Positions 1-6,429 of a stretch of DNA of 6,527 nucleotides are shown piece by piece. Each line of letters starts with the position of its first letter. Position 1 is the stretch's first letter. The stretch is from the NCBI GenBank assembly GCA_001797815.1, contig MGQK01000124.1, positions 19,823-26,349 of the forward strand, read 5' to 3'. Made by a program: the position numbers and the translations under genes. Origin of the DNA: Deltaproteobacteria bacterium RBG_13_61_14 (GTDB lineage: Bacteria; RBG-13-61-14). The notes under the pieces were generated by a model. That model ran no database searches, was not told the DNA's origin, and saw nothing but the letters and a program-made list of their open reading frames with translations.

Positions 1-864
1 GTGGTTTTCGGGGTTCAGGGGCAGGTGGATGAACAGAGCCTTGCCCTTGAGGTTGGCAAAGGGCACCTGGCCCCAGAAGCGGCTGTCCGAGGACTTGTCG
101 CGGTTGTCGCCCATGCCGAAGAAATGGTCCGGCGCCACGATCACCGGACCGAAGTTCTGTCCGGCGAATTCCGTGGGACAGTGGATGATGTCGTGGTTGC
201 ACTCGCCCAACTGTTCCTGGAACAGGAGGAAAGGGCCGCCCCAGCAGGAGGTCTCGCCATAGGGGCCTTCATAGATCCCGTCCTGGATGGTCTCGATCTT
301 CTGGCCGTTGATAGACAAGACGCCGTCCCGGATTTCAATCTTGTCCCCGGGCACGCCCACCACCCGCTTGATGTAGTCCACGCTCGGGTCCTTGGGAAAA
401 CGGAAGACCACCACCTCGCCCCGTTGGGGCGGCCGCGGCAGCCAGAGCTTGATGGTGGTAAAGGGGATGTTGGGGCCGAAGACGAGCTTGTTGACCAGGA
501 GCTGGTCGCCGATGAGCAGACTCGGGATCATGGAGCCGGAGGGGATGCGGAAAGGCTCGACGAAAATCCAGCGGATGAAGAGCGCGATGGCCACCGCGAA
601 AAACAGGGCCTTGCCGTTCTCCCAATAGGGGTTGGGACGAAAGGGCGCGAGCTCGGCCTCGATCAGGCTGCCCAGCTTCTCCCGGCTCTGCTCGAGCCGG
701 GTCCAGTCCCTGGCCTGGAGGTCGCGGATGGCGGCATCGAGCGCTCCCTCCAGCCGCTCCCGCAGTTCGGGGGACAAACGGTTCGAGGCCCGCTTCAGGA
801 TGAGACGGGCTTCGTCCAGATCCCTGCGGGCCAGCTTCTTGAGCTGGCGCGGTTTCATTGCCAT
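1..864 (-). CDS. lepB: Signal peptidase I, C-terminus cut off by the window edge
   Basis: This is the membrane-bound serine protease that removes signal peptides from exported proteins. Seen: an ATG at 864 opens a frame with no stop through 288 residues to the window edge. Residues 1-80 are a charged, helix-prone cytoplasmic region. One hydrophobic segment follows (about 86-101). Next comes the box B motif PSGSM with the presumed catalytic Ser111, then DYIKRVVGVPGD with the general-base Lys166, then box E GDNRDKSSDSRFWG (252-265). All family signature boxes are therefore intact and only the extreme C-terminus is missing. The region between Lys166 and box E carries Cys207, Cys222 and Cys229, a candidate disulfide site as in E. 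coli LepB, though the pairing is unknown. The ATG at 864 is preferred over the ATG two codons later because GGAG lies 6 bases before it. The gene follows lepA, the usual order for this pair. The long N-terminal region has only one clear membrane segment, unlike the two in E. coli. Confidence 0.96.
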   Translation of the reverse strand, partial: MAMKPRQLKKLARRDLDEARLILKRASNRLSPELRERLEGALDAAIRDLQARDWTRLEQSREKLGSLIEAELAPFRPNPYWENGKALFFAVAIALFIRWIFVEPFRIPSGSMIPSLLIGDQLLVNKLVFGPNIPFTTIKLWLPRPPQRGEVVVFRFPKDPSVDYIKRVVGVPGDKIEIRDGVLSINGQKIETIQDGIYEGPYGETSCWGGPFLLFQEQLGECNHDIIHCPTEFAGQNFGPVIVAPDHFFGMGDNRDKSSDSRFWGQVPFANLKGKALFIHLPLNPENH

Positions 865-870
865 CGGTTA

Positions 871-874
871 CTCC
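871..874 (-). promoter_or_regulatory. Ribosome binding site of lepB
   Basis: On the minus strand GGAG ends 6 bases before the ATG at 864. It would be 12 bases from the in-frame ATG at 858, so it favours the first ATG as the start of signal peptidase I. Confidence 0.6.
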
Positions 875-979
875 GTGGTTCGATCCGGTTCATGTCCAGA
901 AGCCGCTTTCGCCCGGACGCAGAACCGACCGGGATAGAATACCATACTTTGTGCCCTGGCGTCTGGGCGTGAGGACCTT

Positions 980-2779
980 TCATTCCTCCAGCTTGAGCAC
1001 GGCCAGGAAGGCCTCCTGCGGGATCTCCACCCGCCCCACCTGCTTCATCCGCTTCTTGCCCTCTTTCTGGCGATCCAAGAGCTTGCGCTTGCGGCTGACG
1101 TCGCCCCCGTAGCACTTGGCGGTCACATTCTTGCGCAGCGGCACCCGGGTCTCCCGGGCGATCACCCGCGAGCCGATGCTGGCCTGGATCGCCACCTCGA
1201 AGAGCTGGCGGGGGGTGACTTCCCACACCTTGTGGACCAGGGCCTTGCCCTGGAGGTAAGCCTTGTCCCGGTGCACGATGCGGGAGAGCGCGTCCACCGG
1301 CTCGCCGTTGATGAGCACGTCGAGCTTGACCATGTCGGATTCCCGGAACCCGATCAGGTCGTAGTCGAGCGAGGCATAGCCCTTGGTGCCGGCCTTGAGC
1401 CGGTCGTAAAACTCCATCACCACCTCGCTGAGCGGCAGCTCGTAGCCCAGGATCACCCGGTCGTGGCTCAAGTAGCGGAACTCCTTCTGCAACCCCCGCC
1501 GGTCCTCGCACAGTTTCAGCACCGGGCCCAGGCATTGCTGGGGAAGATGGATGGTGGCCCGCAGGTAAGGCTCTTCGATCCGCTCGATCAGTTGGGACGA
1601 GGGCAGCTTGTTCGGGTTCTCGATAGTCAGCACCTCGCCCGACTTCATCACCACCCGGTAAGCTACGGTCGGCGCGGTGGTGATCAATTCGAGGTTGAAC
1701 TCCCGCTCCAATCGCTCCTGGATGATCTCCATGTGCAAAAGCCCGAGGAAGCCGCAACGGAAGCCGAAGCCCAGCGCGGCCGAGCTTTCCGGATCGTAGC
1801 TGAAAGAGGCGTCGTTGAGCTTGAGCTTTGCCATGGCGTCGGCCAGGTTGCGGTATTGGTCCGAGTCGGTGGGGTAAAGCCCGGCAAAGACCATGGGCTT
1901 CACTTCCTTGAACCCGAGCAGGGCTAAGGTCGCGGGCCGCTCCGCCTCGGTGACGGTATCTCCGCCCCGGGCGTCGCGGACCTCCTTGATGTTGGCGGTT
2001 AAAAAGCCGACCTCCCCGGCCGCGAGCGCCTCCACCTCGATCGGCTCCGGCGAGATCACGCCCAGGGTCTGGACCTCGAACGTCTTCCCGCTGCTCATCA
2101 ACTGGATGCGCATGCCCCTCCGCACCATCCCGTCCTTGACCCGCACCAGCGCCACCGCGCCCCGGTAGTTGTCGAACCACGAGTCAAAGATCAACGCGCG
2201 CAGCGGCGCGTCCGGGGCCCCGGCCGGCGCCGGCACCCGGTTGACCACCGCCTGGAGCAGCTCGGCTACGCCGGTGCCGACCTTGGCGCTGAGCAAGAGG
2301 GCGTCGTCCGGCGAAAGCCCGACCACCTCCGCGATCTCGTCCCGGGTCGCCTCGACGTCGGCCGAGGCCAGGTCAATCTTGTTCACCGCGGGGATAATCT
2401 CCAGTCCGGCGTCTATGGCCAGGTAAGCATTGGCCACGGTCTGGGCCTCCACCCCCTGGGTGGCGTCCACCAGCAGGACCGCGCCCTCACAGGCGGAGAG
2501 CGACCGGCTCACCTCGTAGCTGAAGTCCACGTGGCCCGGGGTGTCAATCAGGTTGAGCACGTACTCCTCGCCCCCGGGCGAGCGGTAAGGCAGGCGCACG
2601 CTCTGGGCCTTGATGGTGATGCCCCGCTCCCGCTCCAGCGGCATCCGGTCCAGGTATTGCGCCGCGTGCTTGCCCTTGCCTAAAAGTCCGGTCGCTTCCA
2701 GCAGCCGGTCGGCCAGGGTGGACTTGCCGTGGTCAATGTGAGCGATAATACAAAAATTGCGGATGCGCCGTTGCTCCAT
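980..2779 (-). CDS. lepA: Elongation factor 4 (LepA), ribosomal back-translocating GTPase
   Basis: LepA/EF4 is a translational GTPase that binds the ribosome and is implicated in back-translocation or initiation and 30S biogenesis. The product is 599 residues, the same length as the E. coli protein, and is complete. Seen in order: G1 P-loop AHIDHGKST (13-21); RERGITIK switch I region (50-57); G3 DTPGHVDF (79-86) with the catalytic-type His83; G4 NKID (133-136); G5-like LLSAKVGTG (162-170); the EF-G-like beta-barrel domain; domain III/V segments including [16 protein letters not shown] (337-352); and the LepA-specific C-terminal domain with [20 protein letters not shown] (551-570). The lack of an EF-G domain IV and the presence of this C-terminal domain separate it from EF-G and TypA. 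The ATG at 2779 begins exactly at the conserved MEQRRIRNF start. It lies 11 bases after the stop of the preceding gene and has no well-placed Shine-Dalgarno, since AAAGGGG is 14 bases away. Translational coupling is therefore likely. Confidence 0.98.
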   Translation of the reverse strand: MEQRRIRNFCIIAHIDHGKSTLADRLLEATGLLGKGKHAAQYLDRMPLERERGITIKAQSVRLPYRSPGGEEYVLNLIDTPGHVDFSYEVSRSLSACEGAVLLVDATQGVEAQTVANAYLAIDAGLEIIPAVNKIDLASADVEATRDEIAEVVGLSPDDALLLSAKVGTGVAELLQAVVNRVPAPAGAPDAPLRALIFDSWFDNYRGAVALVRVKDGMVRRGMRIQLMSSGKTFEVQTLGVISPEPIEVEALAAGEVGFLTANIKEVRDARGGDTVTEAERPATLALLGFKEVKPMVFAGLYPTDSDQYRNLADAMAKLKLNDASFSYDPESSAALGFGFRCGFLGLLHMEIIQERLEREFNLELITTAPTVAYRVVMKSGEVLTIENPNKLPSSQLIERIEEPYLRATIHLPQQCLGPVLKLCEDRRGLQKEFRYLSHDRVILGYELPLSEVVMEFYDRLKAGTKGYASLDYDLIGFRESDMVKLDVLINGEPVDALSRIVHRDKAYLQGKALVHKVWEVTPRQLFEVAIQASIGSRVIARETRVPLRKNVTAKCYGGDVSRKRKLLDRQKEGKKRMKQVGRVEIPQEAFLAVLKLEE

Positions 2780-2790
2780 GGAGAGTGGCT

Positions 2791-3741
2791 CTACCCCTTT
2801 GGTTCCGCGTGGATCAGCTCTTGGAAATAGGCGATGGTGCGGCGCAACCCTTCGTCCAGGCTGACCCGGGGTTCCCAGCCCAGGAGCTTCTTGGCCAGGC
2901 TGATGTCGGGTTGGCGGACCTTGGGGTCGTCCACCGGCAGGTCGTGGTAAACGATCCGGCTTTCCCGGCCGGTGAGGGCGATGATCTTCCTGGCGAATTC
3001 GAGCACGCTCATCTCCCGGGGGTTGCCCAGGTTGACCGGGAGGTGGTAATCGGAAAGGAGCAGGCGATAGATCCCCTCGACCATGTCGTCCACGTAACAA
3101 AACGACCGGGTCTGGGAGCCGTCGCCGAACACGGTCAGGTCCCGGCCCCGGAGCGCCTGGTCAATGAAAGTGGGCACTACCCGGCCGTCGCGCCGGCGCA
3201 TGCGGGGGCCGAAGGTATTGAAGATGCGCACGATCCGGGTGTCCACCTGATGGTGATGGTGGTAGGCCATGACCATGGCCTCGGCAAAACGCTTGGCCTC
3301 GTCATACACGCCCCGGGGCCCGATGGGGTTGACGTTGCCCCAGTAGTCCTCTTTCTGGGGATGGACCTGGGGATCGCCATAGACCTCGGAGGTGGACGCC
3401 AGCAGGTAGCGCGCGCCCTTGGCCTTGGCCAGGCCCAGGGTGTTGTGGGTGCCGAGCGAGCCGACCTTCAGGGTCTGGATGGGCAGTTCCTGGTAATCAA
3501 TCGGGCTGGCCGGCGAGGCGAAATGCAGGATAGCATAGAGCGGGCCGCTGACGTGGAGGTAGTTGGTCACGTTCTGCTTGAAGAAGGTGAAGCGCTCGTT
3601 CCGGAAGAGGTGGGCGATGTTGCGCATGTCGCCGGTGAGCAGGTTGTCGAAACACAACACCTCGTAGCCCTCGGCCAGGAACCTCTCGCACAAATGCGAG
3701 CCGATGAACCCCGCCCCCCCGGTGATCAGAACCCGTTCCAT
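2791..3741 (-). CDS. UDP-glucuronate decarboxylase (UDP-xylose synthase), SDR family
   Basis: This extended short-chain dehydrogenase (316 residues) probably oxidises and decarboxylates UDP-glucuronate to UDP-xylose in the cytoplasm, using bound NAD, to feed exopolysaccharide or LPS synthesis. Seen: the Rossmann motif TGGAGFIG (7-14); Asp32 at the end of the second strand, favouring [15 protein letters not shown] (73-84); STSEVYGDP (116-124) with Thr117 and Glu119; [10 protein letters not shown] (134-143); the catalytic pair Tyr146 and Lys150 in [14 protein letters not shown] (174-181); and the C-terminal substrate part with TRSFCYVDD (211-219) and RQPD (276-279). The ASPIDYQ, SEVYGDP..HP and GNVNPIGPR signatures point to the UXS clade rather than dTDP-glucose dehydratase or GalE. 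The usual UXS motif is YDEGKR; here it is YDEAKR. The ATG at 3741 is chosen because GAGG lies 4 bases upstream; a GTG one codon earlier is too close to it. The gene starts 10 bases after fumarase beta and ends 11 bases before lepA. An exact match to another UDP-sugar epimerase activity cannot be excluded. Confidence 0.85.
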   Translation of the reverse strand: MERVLITGGAGFIGSHLCERFLAEGYEVLCFDNLLTGDMRNIAHLFRNERFTFFKQNVTNYLHVSGPLYAILHFASPASPIDYQELPIQTLKVGSLGTHNTLGLAKAKGARYLLASTSEVYGDPQVHPQKEDYWGNVNPIGPRGVYDEAKRFAEAMVMAYHHHHQVDTRIVRIFNTFGPRMRRRDGRVVPTFIDQALRGRDLTVFGDGSQTRSFCYVDDMVEGIYRLLLSDYHLPVNLGNPREMSVLEFARKIIALTGRESRIVYHDLPVDDPKVRQPDISLAKKLLGWEPRVSLDEGLRRTIAYFQELIHAEPKG

Positions 3742-3751
3742 CACGCCTCGC

Positions 3752-4315
3752 TCAACTTCCAGATCTTTGATACTGCCCGCGGGCCTCGAGGTAGAGATCC
3801 CCGCCGTGACCGTCGTTGACCACCACCAGCGGGAAGTCCTCCACCTTAAGCCGGCGCACCGCCTCGGTGCCCAGCTCTTCCCAGGCCACCAGCTCGACCG
3901 CCTTCACCTGCCGGGCCAGCAGCGCGCCGGCTCCCCCGATCGCCCCGAAATAGATCGCATGATGCTCCCGGCAGGCGGCGATCACCTCAGCCGAGCGGCT
4001 GCCCTTGCCGATCATGCCCTTGAGCCCCCGCGCGATCAGCCGGGGCGCGTAAGCGTCCATCCGGCCCGAGGTGGTCGGCCCGACCGAGCCGATGACCTTG
4101 CCCGGCGGCGCCGGAGTCGGCCCGGCATAGTAGATGACCGCGCCCTGGAGCCCGAACGGCAGCGGCTCGCCCCGGTCCAGGCACTCGATCATCCGCCGGT
4201 GCGCCGCGTCGCGGGCCGTGTAAATGTCGCCGCTCAACCAGACCTCATCCCCGGCCCGGAGCTGGCTCAGATCCTTCTCGGAAAGCGGGGGCTGCAACCG
4301 GATCGGCTTGGCCAC
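3752..4315 (-). CDS. fumB: Class I fumarate hydratase, beta (C-terminal domain) subunit
   Basis: This small subunit of two-component iron-sulfur fumarase acts with the alpha subunit encoded just upstream to interconvert fumarate and malate. The product is 187 residues, normal for the family. Seen: [19 protein letters not shown] (21-39), the signature of the Fumerase_C fold; [19 protein letters not shown] (62-80); TTSGRMDAY (81-89); GMIGKG (100-105); and [15 protein letters not shown] (120-134). The start is taken as the GTG at 4315, because the stop of the alpha gene lies 2 bases before it and homology to the family begins near here. The frame stays open upstream to an ATG at 4483, but that stretch overlaps the alpha gene out of frame and is rejected. 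There is no strong Shine-Dalgarno, so coupling to alpha is expected. L-tartrate dehydratase beta (TtdB) has the same fold; mdh as neighbour favours fumarase. The symbol follows two-subunit usage and does not mean E. coli FumB. Confidence 0.9.
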   Translation of the reverse strand: MAKPIRLQPPLSEKDLSQLRAGDEVWLSGDIYTARDAAHRRMIECLDRGEPLPFGLQGAVIYYAGPTPAPPGKVIGSVGPTTSGRMDAYAPRLIARGLKGMIGKGSRSAEVIAACREHHAIYFGAIGGAGALLARQVKAVELVAWEELGTEAVRRLKVEDFPLVVVNDGHGGDLYLEARGQYQRSGS

Positions 4316-4317
4316 GG

Positions 4318-5154
4318 CTAGATCACCACTTCCCCGTGCCGGCTGGCATGGCATTGGAGGTTCACCACCACCGGCAGGCTGGCAATGTGGCAGGGCGCTT
4401 TCAAGAGGTGCACGCCCAGCGCGGTGACCCGGCCGCCGAACCCGGCCGGGCCGATGCCAAGCTTGTTGACCTCCGCGAGCCATTCTTTTTCCAGCTCGGC
4501 CAGCTCCGGGTCCAGGTTGGGACTGCCCAGCGGCCGCAAGAGCGCCCTCTTGGCATTGACCGCGGCCAGCTCAAACGTGCCGCCGATGCCCACGCCCACG
4601 ATGACGGGCGGACAGGGATTGGCCCCGGCCTTGTCCACCGTGTCCACCACTGCCTTCTTAATGCCGGAAAGCCCCTGGCTGGGCTTGAGCATGAACATCG
4701 CGCTCATGTTCTCCGAACCGCCGCCCTTGGCCAGAAAAGCGACCCGGATCTTGTCGCCCGGCGCCAGCTCGTAATGGATAATCGCCGGGGTGTTGTCGCC
4801 GGTGTTCTGGCGGCTGATCGGGTCCGCCGCCGACTTGCGCAGATACCCTTTGCCGTAGCCCTGGCGCACCCCCTCGTTGATGGCGAAAGTCAGATTGCCC
4901 TCGACCTGCACCTCCTGGCCCACCTCCACGAACACCACCGCCAGTCCGGTGTCCTGGCAGATGGGCATCTGCTCGGTCCGCGCGATCTCGGCGTTCTCGA
5001 TCAGCTTCAAGAGCACCGACCGACCCACCGGCGACTCTTCCACCTCCAAAGCCCGGCGCAACGCCTTGAGCACGTCCTCGGGCAGGTTCCGGTTGACCGC
5101 GATCGCCAGGTCCCGCACCGCCCGCATGATTTCTGAAGCCGCTACTGTTCTCAT
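4318..5154 (-). CDS. fumA: Class I fumarate hydratase, alpha (iron-sulfur) subunit
   Basis: This is the large catalytic subunit of oxygen-sensitive [4Fe-4S] fumarase (278 residues), converting fumarate and water to L-malate and back in the TCA cycle. Seen: MPICQDTG (63-70) with Cys66; the NTGDNTPA segment (117-124); the glycine loop AKGGGSENMSAM (142-153); NPCPPVIVGVGIGG (179-192) with Cys181; GRVTALGVH (241-249); and NLQCHASRH (265-273) with Cys268. Cys66, Cys181 and Cys268 are the expected three cluster ligands by comparison with class I enzymes; Cys255 is additional. The ATG at 5154 matches the usual start of the family (M-R-x-[IV]-x-[AV]-S-E-I). A TTG three codons upstream is less likely. 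No Shine-Dalgarno is visible before the start; the leader is instead made of the left arm of the AGGCTTT inverted repeat. The stop lies 2 bases before the GTG of the beta gene. TtdA (tartrate dehydratase) is the main alternative. The symbol is the two-subunit usage, not E. coli FumA. Confidence 0.92.
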   Translation of the reverse strand: MRTVAASEIMRAVRDLAIAVNRNLPEDVLKALRRALEVEESPVGRSVLLKLIENAEIARTEQMPICQDTGLAVVFVEVGQEVQVEGNLTFAINEGVRQGYGKGYLRKSAADPISRQNTGDNTPAIIHYELAPGDKIRVAFLAKGGGSENMSAMFMLKPSQGLSGIKKAVVDTVDKAGANPCPPVIVGVGIGGTFELAAVNAKRALLRPLGSPNLDPELAELEKEWLAEVNKLGIGPAGFGGRVTALGVHLLKAPCHIASLPVVVNLQCHASRHGEVVI

Positions 5155-5163
5155 GGAAGGCAA

Positions 5164-5264
5164 AGGCTTTAGGCTTTAGACTTTAGGCATTAGCCGGAAA
5201 AATTCAATTTATTATACCATCTATTATAAATGGCCTAAGGCCTAAAGCCTAATGTCTAAAGCCT
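5164..5264. repeat. Imperfect inverted repeat built of AGGCTTT heptads, flanking an AT-rich loop
   Basis: The left arm (5164-5195) reads as four 7-base units AGGCTTT, AGGCTTT, AGACTTT, AGGCATT and then AGCC. The right arm (5232-5264), read on the opposite strand, is AGGCTTT, AGACATT, AGGCTTT, AGGCCTT and then AGGCC. The arms can pair over about 32 bases with some four mismatches and one bulge, around a 36-base AT-rich loop. The right arm runs into mdh: its AGGCTTTAG supplies the last two codons and the TAG stop. The left arm forms the leader of fumarase alpha. There is no T run after the stem in the direction of transcription, so it is not a standard intrinsic terminator. It could be a dispersed mobile-type repeat or an mRNA-stability or processing hairpin. 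Confidence 0.85.
5211..5228 (-). promoter_or_regulatory. Two possible -10 boxes ahead of fumarase alpha
   Basis: On the minus strand the loop of the heptad repeat carries two exact TATAAT hexamers, at 5228-5223 and 5216-5211, about 57-70 bases before the fumarase alpha start. No convincing -35 box lies 16-18 bases further upstream, since those positions fall in the heptad repeat (for example TTAGGC). Exact hexamers are expected more often in AT-rich sequence, so promoter function is only a possibility. Confidence 0.3.
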
Positions 5265-6185
5265 GATTCCCTTGACCAACTTCTCCACGTGGCCGGCCGA
5301 CTGCTGAAAGGCCGCCAGCTCTTCCGGGTTCAGCTTGAGCTCGATCACTTTCTCCACCCCGGCCGCCCCGAGCAGGGCCGGCACGCCCACGAACAGGCCC
5401 TTGACCCCGTATTCGCCGTCGCAATAAGCCGCCACCGGCAGCACCCGCTTCTTGTCCTTGACCACCGCCTCCACCATCTCCACCACCGAGCCGGCTGGCG
5501 CGTAATAAGCTGAGCCGGTCTTCAAGAGCGCCACGATCTCGGCCCCGCCGTTGCGGGTGCGGGCGACAATCGCGTCAATCTTCGCCTGGGGCAGAAGCTC
5601 GGTGATCGGAATCCCGGCCAGGTTGGCGAAGCGGACCATGGGCACCATGGTGTCGCCGTGCCCGCCCAGCACCAGCGCGTGCACGTCCTCCACCGAGCAG
5701 CCCAGCTCCATCGCCAAAAAACACCGGAACCGGGCCGAATCCAGCACCCCGGCCATGCCCAGGATCCGACGCTTGGGGAACTTGGTCACCTGCGCCGCCA
5801 CGTAGACCATGGCGTCGAGCGGGTTGCTGACCACGATCAGGACCGCCTCGGGCGAGGTCCGCGCGATCTCCGCCGAACATTTCTTCACGATCTCGGTGTT
5901 GGTCTTGAGCAAGTCATCGCGGCTCATGCCCGGCTTGCGGGCGATGCCCGCGGTGATCACCACCACCTCCGAGCCTTTAGTGGCGCTGTAATCGTTGGCG
6001 CCGAAGAGCTCCACGTCCAGGCCGGCGAGCGGACAATACTCGGCCAGGTCCAGGCTCTTCCCCTGGGGCATGCCCTCCACCACGTCCACCAGCACGATGT
6101 CGCCCAGCTCCTTCAGGGCCAAAAGCTGGGCCGTCGTGGCCCCCACGTTGCCGGCGCCGATGACCGTGATTCTCTTGCGCGCCAT
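5256..6185 (-). CDS. mdh: Malate dehydrogenase, NAD-dependent, LDH-like type
   Basis: This cytoplasmic enzyme interconverts malate and oxaloacetate with NAD. The product is 309 residues, typical for the LDH-like MDH group. Seen: the Rossmann motif [10 protein letters not shown] (10-19); Asp34 at the end of the second strand, which selects NAD over NADP; the active-site loop [14 protein letters not shown] (79-92) with Arg83 and Arg89; SNPLD (120-124) with Asn121; GVLDSARFR (146-154) with Asp149 and Arg152; and [10 protein letters not shown] (173-182) with the proton-relay His176. Arg83 sits where lactate dehydrogenases have Gln, so the substrate is malate rather than lactate. The ATG at 6185 follows a perfect AAGGAGGT at 6 bases. 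mdh is the first gene of the minus-strand cluster, with its own promoter. The next gene makes fumarase, which catalyses the adjoining reaction. Its last two codons and stop lie in the heptad repeat, so the original C-terminus may have been altered slightly. Confidence 0.97.
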   Translation of the reverse strand: MARKRITVIGAGNVGATTAQLLALKELGDIVLVDVVEGMPQGKSLDLAEYCPLAGLDVELFGANDYSATKGSEVVVITAGIARKPGMSRDDLLKTNTEIVKKCSAEIARTSPEAVLIVVSNPLDAMVYVAAQVTKFPKRRILGMAGVLDSARFRCFLAMELGCSVEDVHALVLGGHGDTMVPMVRFANLAGIPITELLPQAKIDAIVARTRNGGAEIVALLKTGSAYYAPAGSVVEMVEAVVKDKKRVLPVAAYCDGEYGVKGLFVGVPALLGAAGVEKVIELKLNPEELAAFQQSAGHVEKLVKGIRL

Positions 6186-6191
6186 AGCTCG

Positions 6192-6199
6192 ACCTCCTT
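6192..6199 (-). promoter_or_regulatory. Perfect Shine-Dalgarno of mdh
   Basis: AAGGAGGT on the minus strand, 6 bases before the mdh ATG. It is by far the strongest ribosome binding site in the window; the downstream genes have weak or absent ones. Confidence 0.88.
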
Positions 6200-6214
6200 C
6201 AGGAACTTCAGGAA
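6197..6214. repeat. Tandem 9-base direct repeat in the mdh leader
   Basis: CTTCAGGAA occurs twice back to back (6197-6205 and 6206-6214). On the mRNA this is TTCCTGAAG twice, with the second copy running into the Shine-Dalgarno. The first UUCCU could pair with AGGAG of the ribosome binding site. Whether that matters is unknown; a simple duplication is the plain reading. Confidence 0.6.
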
Positions 6215-6238
6215 ATCTCTAATTTTAACAGCCCTTGC

Positions 6239-6267
6239 ATGATAAGGTGAAAGGCTTTTTTAGTCAA
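6239..6267 (-). promoter_or_regulatory. Sigma70-type promoter of mdh
   Basis: On the minus strand a TTGACT -35 box (6267-6262) and a TATCAT -10 box (6244-6239) are separated by exactly 17 bases; each matches the consensus at five of six positions. Transcription would start near 6232, giving a leader of about 47 bases that contains the tandem repeat and the Shine-Dalgarno of mdh. It probably drives mdh and, by read-through, the fumarase genes and those beyond. Confidence 0.7.
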
Positions 6268-6280
6268 GGAACGCGAAAGA

Positions 6281-6363
6281 TTCACCACAGAGGCACAGAG
6301 AGCACGGAGACAAAATAGAGATTTTTTTCTTTCTTCGTGTCCCTTCGTGTCTTTTCGTGGATA
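6281..6363. repeat. Dispersed-type intergenic hairpin repeat (CACAGAG / CTTCGTGT family)
   Basis: The left half is a run of near-octamers, CACAGAGG, CACAGAGA, GCACGGAGA. The right half on the opposite strand is a matching run based on ACACGAAG. Outer CCAC (6285-6288) pairs with GTGG (6357-6360), inner GCAC blocks face GTGT blocks, and an A-rich/T-rich centre closes the fold. From memory, very similar stretches sit between genes in many uncultured and cultured bacteria of several phyla and are often mis-called as short proteins; the minus-strand frame here, with the PRKDTKGHEE string, is such a false protein. It lies 13 bases upstream of the mdh -35 box, between divergent mdh and thiD. Its function is unknown; a non-autonomous mobile origin is plausible. 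Confidence 0.75.
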
Positions 6364-6429
6364 GTTTTTCTTCTTTCCTTCCAGGGCTGCATTGCCCTCT
6401 TCGCTTTTTTCTGCTAGAGATGAAAGGCG

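Noticed and set aside
936-944. Extended -10 (TGGTATTCT on the minus strand) ahead of lepB
   Set aside because: There is no -35 box at a suitable distance and a single hexamer is weak evidence; lepB may simply be read through from lepA.
1-972. 323-codon plus-strand open frame antisense to lepB
   Set aside because: The opposite strand encodes intact signal peptidase boxes; this is a GC-driven shadow.
855-2180. 441-codon minus-strand open frame overlapping lepA
   Set aside because: It lies out of frame inside lepA, has a low-complexity Gly/Arg/Ala-rich product with no family motif, and is explained by high GC content.
2785-3819. 344-codon plus-strand open frame antisense to the UDP-glucuronate decarboxylase
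   Set aside because: The minus-strand frame has full SDR motifs; the antisense product is His/Val/Gly-rich with no recognisable domain.
4316-4483. Upstream extension of the fumarase beta frame to an ATG at 4483
   Set aside because: It overlaps the conserved end of fumarase alpha and adds residues not found in the family.
6252-6258. Another AGGCTTT near the mdh promoter
   Set aside because: A single 7-base match without tandem or inverted partner; chance is sufficient.
6383-6410. Stem AGGGC/GCCCT followed by a T run, looking like an intrinsic terminator
   Set aside because: The stem is only 5 bp, the T run starts 6 bases after it, and it would sit just upstream of thiD with no gene ending there.
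6392-6420. TTGCCC-17-TAGAGA with a TG extension as a thiD promoter
   Set aside because: Poor matches to consensus, and transcription would begin only a few bases before the ATG; not strong enough to call.
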